In this document: piece after piece, positions 58,724-64,000 of the stretch
Numbering within the stretch: position 1 is the first letter of the stretch
Layout of the letters: every line of letters begins with the position of its first letter
Origin: Pontederia crassipes
Taxonomy: Eukaryota > Streptophyta > Magnoliopsida > Commelinales > Pontederiaceae
Assembly: GCA_030549335.1 (NCBI GenBank)
Contig: CM060191.1
Coordinates: forward strand, 5,771,001-5,835,000
Length of the DNA stretch: 64,000 nucleotides
Reading direction: 5' to 3'
Notes under the pieces: model-generated
Databases searched by the model: none
Told to the model about the DNA's origin: nothing
Seen by the model: only the letters and a program-made list of their open reading frames with translations
Position numbers and translations under genes: made by a program

Positions 58724-60758
58724 GTTTCTGAAAAGATAATGATCAACCATCACATGGATGTAGGTCTAGAAATTGGGCCGACAAGTTCACTTCTTAAACA
58801 TTCCATTTGGTTCTTTCTCATTTCCACCTCTACTGGAAGTGAAAATTATCAAACATGATGCAGATGAGCCTATGAGCATTAATTTCAAAGATGAGTTATA
58901 TGTATGTATCCTAAGTGTTATACACTATTAACTATATCACAAGTATACAGTGATGGGTCATACCAAGTAACAGAAAAGCGAAAGCTGAAGGGAAGCATGC
59001 GTTGGCAATTCAAATAAATAGCAACAAAATAGAACCAGTATGTGGGTTCGTTCTTTCCATCACTGTTTGGTTTTTCTTAATCCTTGTACATTCTCATCAG
59101 TCCGAAAACTGTTTGAATGTCTTTTGACATCCCGGTATCCAGTGCAGGCTCATCTTCTAGAGTTGGCTCCACCCATGTTTTGACACACCTGACATCCAGA
59201 GACACTCTGGATTCATGATGTAATATATTGGGCTTAATGATTATGAAATGCCTTTATTTTGCTTTCTAATTCAGTACCAGCAGAGGAAATTCCTTAAGCT
59301 GTAATTAATAATTCTGAAGCAAATGGTTACCAGTTATGTTTTATCATCTACCTCAAAAAAAAAAAAGTTAAGTTTTATCAACTGAAGTTGCTGGGACTGC
59401 AAAGTATTGTTACATTTATGATATCTTGCTTCATTGTAGTGGTACAGCTGATAGTTTTCTCCAGCTGCCATAGTTTATGAATCAAATCAACTTCAGAACT
59501 GGTCTATCTCATGTTTCTCTTTCTGCATTCAATCATATTTTTGGCACAAAATCAGGGGCAAACAAATGCTTAACAGAAGTCTGTGGAATTGGCACATAAT
59601 GTGCCTTCTGTGGCATTGACTCGTACAAGCAAGTGTATATGATTGTCACGAAATCTGGGATTGAATGCTTATGCAGATTTAAGTCTGGCTCTATTTGTGA
59701 AACGATTAGTAATAATTTTTACTTTCTTGTGCACATTGCTTTCTTTATATCATTTCATCATCTGAATTTACATTCTAGTTTTTCTTTAGTGTTTCCCTCA
59801 TTTGTGACGAATATCCAAAGACTTTGTTAGGTAGAATTAGTTTTCTTTGTCAAGCAATCCTTAACTTCAGAATTGTTCAGCTCAATATAGAAGGCAAGTT
59901 TTATAGACATGTAAAGTGATGAATTGTAAACCAAAAATTCCAATTGTTCTGCTGTGGATGGCGCACAAACCGACATTTTCTTAATTTGAATAGAACTCAT
60001 GTTGCTCTCCATATCATATGGTTGAAATTGATGTACTAATTAACTTTTTTAAAAGTTTAAATTGTTAGAAAAAGTAACATTATTTATTTTATATTCTTAA
60101 TATTTTTTCTCGTGTATAAACTATTGAGAACTTTGGTCACAACAAAAGGAGGAAAATACTTTTTTTAATAAAAGTTTAACAAAATTTCAAATCATGACCT
60201 TTGGCTATGTTGACTAATTTTACTAACAAAAGGAAAAAATTATTTTTTTTAAGAACTTAACGAAGTTTAAACTCACGACCTTTGGATCTAATAACATGTT
60301 GAAATTAATATGCTAACCAATTTTTTTAAAAGTTAAATCATTAAAAAGAACGATATCATTTATTTTATATTCTTAATGCATATCACTGAAAAGTTTGGAC
60401 TAGGATTTGCGGTTTTAGAAACATGAAGCAAATTCATGTGCGAAATATGTTTCTGTAGGCCAAAGCGGCTTCCAACTCTTATCATTATGTGCCAGTTCCA
60501 AAAAGAGGAGTCAGCGGTTAATGCAGTTCTGGATATGATTCGTCATGGTACGTGTACATGACTTGATAAAGGCCTCGCTCCAAAAACTAGGAATTATATG
60601 GCATCAAACATGAGCCACAGCAATTCCTGCACTGGTTCTTCACAGTTTAAAACAAGTCTATTTTTCTCCTAACTACATGGCAACGATATATTGCACTACC
60701 TAGGAACTCTAATCTTCCTTCTTTACAGGGGACGTTCTCCCATCCCATGGAAGGGGGT
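58724..60758. other. Spacer between convergent haspin and NEAP genes
   Basis: 3'UTRs and AT-rich DNA. A degenerate internal direct repeat lies at 60020-60390. No gene was seen. Confidence 0.4.
60020..60390. repeat. Degenerate direct repeat pair
   Basis: A block at about 60022-60105 (GTTGAAATTGATGTACTAAT ... TATTTATTTTATATTCTTAA) recurs at about 60298-60380. A second block between them (AAAAGGAGGAAAATACTTTT ... CATGACCTTTGG) recurs about 85 bp later as ACTCACGACCTTTGG. The words ACGACCTTTGGATCTAATAA followed by CATG resemble, in diverged form, the junction of an LTR with a primer-binding site. It may be a very old LTR-element scrap. Confidence 0.4.
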
Positions 60759-62677
60759 CTACTTCTTTGTGAAGGCAACTACGACCAACATGGACATGGA
60801 AATAACCATCTTGAAACCAGAGCTCTCCCAAAAGTTTTGCTTGTCCTTGCAACCTGAACATAACTTTTGGTCCTTCATTGCCAACTGATCTCTTAACTCT
60901 TTCAAGGCCTTGTCTCGTTTCTCACCCATCTGTTACAAAATGAAACACAAGATCTAACTCAGAAAATAAATGTATACATAGAATTCAAATATTGAACACT
61001 TTGTTCACTTCAGGATTTAACCAAGGTAGCTTTATTGTTTCAACCTCCTGAGCTGATGGCAGTATAAAAAATATCGTAATGGAGAGCAGATGGAACCAAG
61101 TTTGCTATTTGTGAAATCAACTACCTTATGAAGCTTCCGCATTTGAGATCGGGTTTCATGGAGACCAAAATCAAGCTTCACTATCCTTTTCTTCAATTCC
61201 TGGTCAGTCCTTTGATGCCTATGCATCTGTTTTAAAGATAGATTATGGAAGATCCAATGAGATGTTGCCTCATAGTGAATAATACCTGATGAAGCAAATC
61301 AAGACTAACCTGTGATTCTAGTTGCTCCATTTTACTTTTCCAGTGAATAGTTAAAATCCTGATGTCATCCCTTAATCTGGCAATCTCCTCATCCTTAATC
61401 ACTAGAAGCTTATTGATATTATCGAATTTCTTTGGCGAAAACTCTGCCAAAATTCTTCTCAGTTCATGATCTTGGTGAGCTCCAGCCATTTCAACTGCAT
61501 GCATTATCTCTTTCTCTATTCTTGTAACATCGGCGATCAGTTGACTTTGCAGGATCTCTCTTGCATTGAGCTCCTCCTTAAGGAGATCTAACTGTTCCTC
61601 TAGCTTATGGACATGGTTCTCATGCTCTTTGATAGACATATTTTTCTCATCTAGTTCTTTTAATAAACTCAAGCATTGGGCTTCAGCTGAATGAGCATAT
61701 TCAGCGCTGGCCTCTGCAGTGGCTTGTGTACTTGAAAGCTGAGATCTTAAGTCATCCACCTCTTTCAGATACTGCACATATGAAAAAGGCAGAAAATCCA
61801 GGTAAATTGGAGAAACCAGTATGCATGGACCTAGGAGTAGGAGATTGCAGAAACAACAATTAGCGGAAGCATTTCATACATGCAAAATCATCTACAAAGT
61901 GCAAGAACTAAGATGACACCAAGTCCAACGCAAGCAATTAAATTCTTAATTTTGCAGCTGCTTACAAACCATATATAAATATCATGTTAAAGCTTCTTTA
62001 CAGATTAGAAGTGAAAACTAAGAGAAAAAATTAGAAGGTTCGAGTTACGCTATTGGTGAAAATTGAACAATGAGCGATAAGAGTGCAATTCATAACCATT
62101 GGCATCTGACTGTAAACTAATTACCTCATCCAGCTTTATCAATTCCCTTCAAAAGGATCCAACGTTTTTTATATTAAGATGGAATCAATAGCAGGAAATA
62201 GACAAAAACAAAGAGGACTAACTAAATTGGTTCAGAAAAGTTGATTGGCAAAGCGCCATACAGAAACTAAAGACACATACCTGAAGCCTTTCGCAGCTAG
62301 AAGCTTGTAACTTCTCATCCTTCTCTTGTAAGCATTTCTGAAGCTGGACAATCTCCTCCTCCATGCCTTTAGCCTTCGTCTCTACCACCTGTTGGGTTAT
62401 CAAGCCAGAGTCAAACTTATTATTGCCTTCACAACAAAAAGGATTCATGCTTGCTTACAGGATATCAATGGACTACCTTTCTTGCAAGAGACTCTCGGGC
62501 AACGGACTGTTCCTGCATCACCAACCGCCGCCGTGCATCCTTCAACTCTGCCGACAAGGAAACCACATTTCTCTTAAAGCTTAGCTTCTTCTCTGCTAAA
62601 TCCACCAACAAAGGATCCAACTGTAAGGATGATGAAGACAACGGTGCTTGCTCCCCCTTTTCTGCCACAGACATCAT
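60759..62677 (-). CDS. NEAP: Nuclear envelope-associated protein (NEAP family)
   Basis: Five exons on the minus strand: 62677-62477, 62388-62281, 61771-61310, 61226-61125 and 60929-60759. All are GT-AG and in phase 0, giving 347 residues. Nearly the whole protein is coiled coil (EELDEKN-like heptads, LRDDIRILTIHWKSKMEQLE). The C-terminus has FWESSGFKMVISMSMLVVVAFTKK, a short membrane helix that anchors NEAPs to the inner nuclear membrane. The N-terminal MSVAEK matches the MSVSEK start known for Arabidopsis NEAPs; a GTG four codons upstream was not used. NEAPs interact with SUN proteins and affect nuclear shape and chromatin anchoring. Family assignment is strong from order and spacing of motifs; which paralogue it matches is open. 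Convergent with haspin. Confidence 0.92.
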
Positions 62678-63660
62678 TGTTGTGACCACTAAATCTCCTC
62701 TTCTTCCAACACTCTTCAGCAGCTAGGGGTTGTTCTTCTTTGGTCCCCAGTCATCCGTAACTAGAATCCCTTAAACATTAAAGCTGTTTGCGTTGACGTC
62801 AAAACAAAGCTGCTGCTTTCACTGAAAAATAAGGAGGAAAATAAAGACAGAAAATTATGCTCTTCATCTAAGTCCACATAAATTTGAACAAAAAACCTAT
62901 CTCCTACCTTCATTTTTCTGGACGTGATTTGTGACAAAGACAGTTCGAAATTATCCATTTTTTTTTAACTTCCAAACTTGGCATAGATATCAGCAGAAGA
63001 GTTCTAATACACCCTTATACCAACTTGCATCAACTTTCCATGTTTAGTGACCAACACATTCTACCACCTCCCAAAACTTTCTCCACAAAAAACTTGTTTT
63101 CTCCCCTTGAAGGAAACAGCCAAAAAAAAAAAAAAGAACTCACAAATGAACAGCCGTCGCAATCAAAGACGCGCCAAGATCGATCCTTTTCCAGCTAAAA
63201 ACCTTGAAGAAGCACTGCCGTCCACACCTCGCAAGTCGCAGTAGCTCTTTTTCCCTTCACGCGCGACTGGAGGCTGGGGACGAGACGACGGAAGGTTTAG
63301 GGTTCCCGGGGCACCATGGAGAGATCACGCTGTGGAAGCATCCAAAGCTCTGCTCTTTTTTTTTTGTCTTGTTCGTTCGACCTCTCGGTGGAATCAGTTG
63401 ATTAAGACTGAGCAGCGAGAAGAAGGGGAAGCAGCTGCAGAGCCAGACAGAGAGCTTTGGAATCATAACAAGGGGAGGGGAGGGGTCACGGGATGAACTG
63501 AAGCAGGGGAGGTGCGGATTCCGAGCCTCGGGAGGCTCGGATTTGAAGCTGATAGCGCGGCAAATACAAATTTCGACTTGGCACACAGTGAACGAACGAG
63601 TCACGACCCGGCGGTCCATTTTCTTCTTCTTTCCATTAAGACTCACAGTTCATAGTAAAT
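62678..63660 (-). other. 5'UTR and promoter region of the NEAP gene
   Basis: Non-coding stretch with GC-richer DNA at 63150-63640. This could hold a 5'UTR exon with an intron up to the coding exon. The 129-residue minus-strand ORF at 63257-63646 is not supported by any motif. Confidence 0.4.
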
Positions 63661-64000
63661 TGGATTGATTGACTTTAATTAATCCTGATGCTACATAACT
63701 GACCCAAAATCGGTTCTCAGTTTCAATAAGAGATAAAATATAATTATAATAATATATGATAATAATTATACCTAGGTCAAAAATTTTACCTAAACACCAC
63801 TATGATCTTTCTTTCATTCCGATTCATAAGATAAAGTATAAGTAGAATAACATATGGATTTACCTAAACACTTAATTATTATATTGTATTATTTTTAATT
63901 TATTATTAGTTTCATTTTTTTTATTTTCATATCGATCTGAATAGTTGGTACCAACATTTTAGACCCAACTGAAAGGCCAAGAATAGTTGGCCTCTTTCTT
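63661..64000. other. AT-rich right end of the window
   Basis: No gene seen. TTTACCTAAACAC occurs twice, near 63787 and 63860, which suggests a small repeat. Confidence 0.35.

Noticed and set aside
63257-63646. 129-codon minus-strand ORF upstream of NEAP
   Set aside because: No homology signal. It is more likely 5'UTR or promoter of the NEAP gene.
1-64000. CRISPR arrays, phage genes, operons or other prokaryote-type systems
   Set aside because: The window is plant nuclear DNA with spliced genes. Short repeats present are microsatellites, LTR motif clusters or tandem duplications.

Overview
The window is nuclear DNA of a flowering plant. The genes have many introns with GT-AG borders, and long AT-rich spacers carry Ty3/gypsy-like solo LTRs, Au-type SINEs, a LINE piece and MULE- and Harbinger-like relics. 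Several single-exon genes are strongly GC-rich (the PORR gene, EC1, the rubredoxin gene), which fits a commelinid monocot (grass, ginger, banana or palm kin). That placement is an inference. All exon models below were read by eye from ORFs, splice sites and reading-frame continuity.

Layout. 1-2.1 kb (-): small plastid-type membrane protein of four exons. 3.4-5.7 kb: solo LTR. 6.1-6.7 kb: PIF/Harbinger relic. 7.5-8.7 kb: GC-rich repeat. 9.1-9.7 kb (+): plastid rubredoxin. 10.8-11.2 kb (+): egg-cell-secreted EC1-like protein. 12.1-13.8 kb (-): soluble DGAT3-type protein with a ferredoxin-like domain. 14.8-16.1 kb (+): PORR organelle RNA-splicing protein, divergent from DGAT3. 17.1-19.7 kb: NB-LRR relic broken by an antisense LINE piece and flanked by SINEs. 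20.1-20.4 kb: small secreted-peptide gene with a one-base frame break. 22.3-24.1 kb: second solo LTR. 25.5-25.9 kb: TIR element. 28.1-29.8 kb (+): tapetum-type bHLH factor (TIP2/EAT1 group). 31.1-32.0 kb: MULE-like element with long TIRs. 33.5-36.4 kb (+): S-adenosylmethionine synthetase with a 5'UTR intron that holds a SINE. 39.2-44.2 kb (+): PTI1-like kinase. 45.4-48.0 kb (-): transmembrane receptor-like kinase, convergent with PTI1. 54.4-58.7 kb (+): haspin histone kinase. 60.8-62.7 kb (-): nuclear-envelope-associated protein (NEAP), convergent with haspin.

The genes are a normal plant mix with no operon-like logic. Two neighbourhoods stand out: haspin next to NEAP, which from memory are also near neighbours on Arabidopsis chromosome 1, and two reproductive-stage genes (EC1 and the anther bHLH) in the same window. 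I found no CRISPR, phage, toxin or other clearly new system. The most informative items are nested or recent insertions: two solo LTRs with exact 5-bp target duplications, a 62-bp truncated SINE between 20-bp duplications, and a LINE inside a dead NB-LRR gene.
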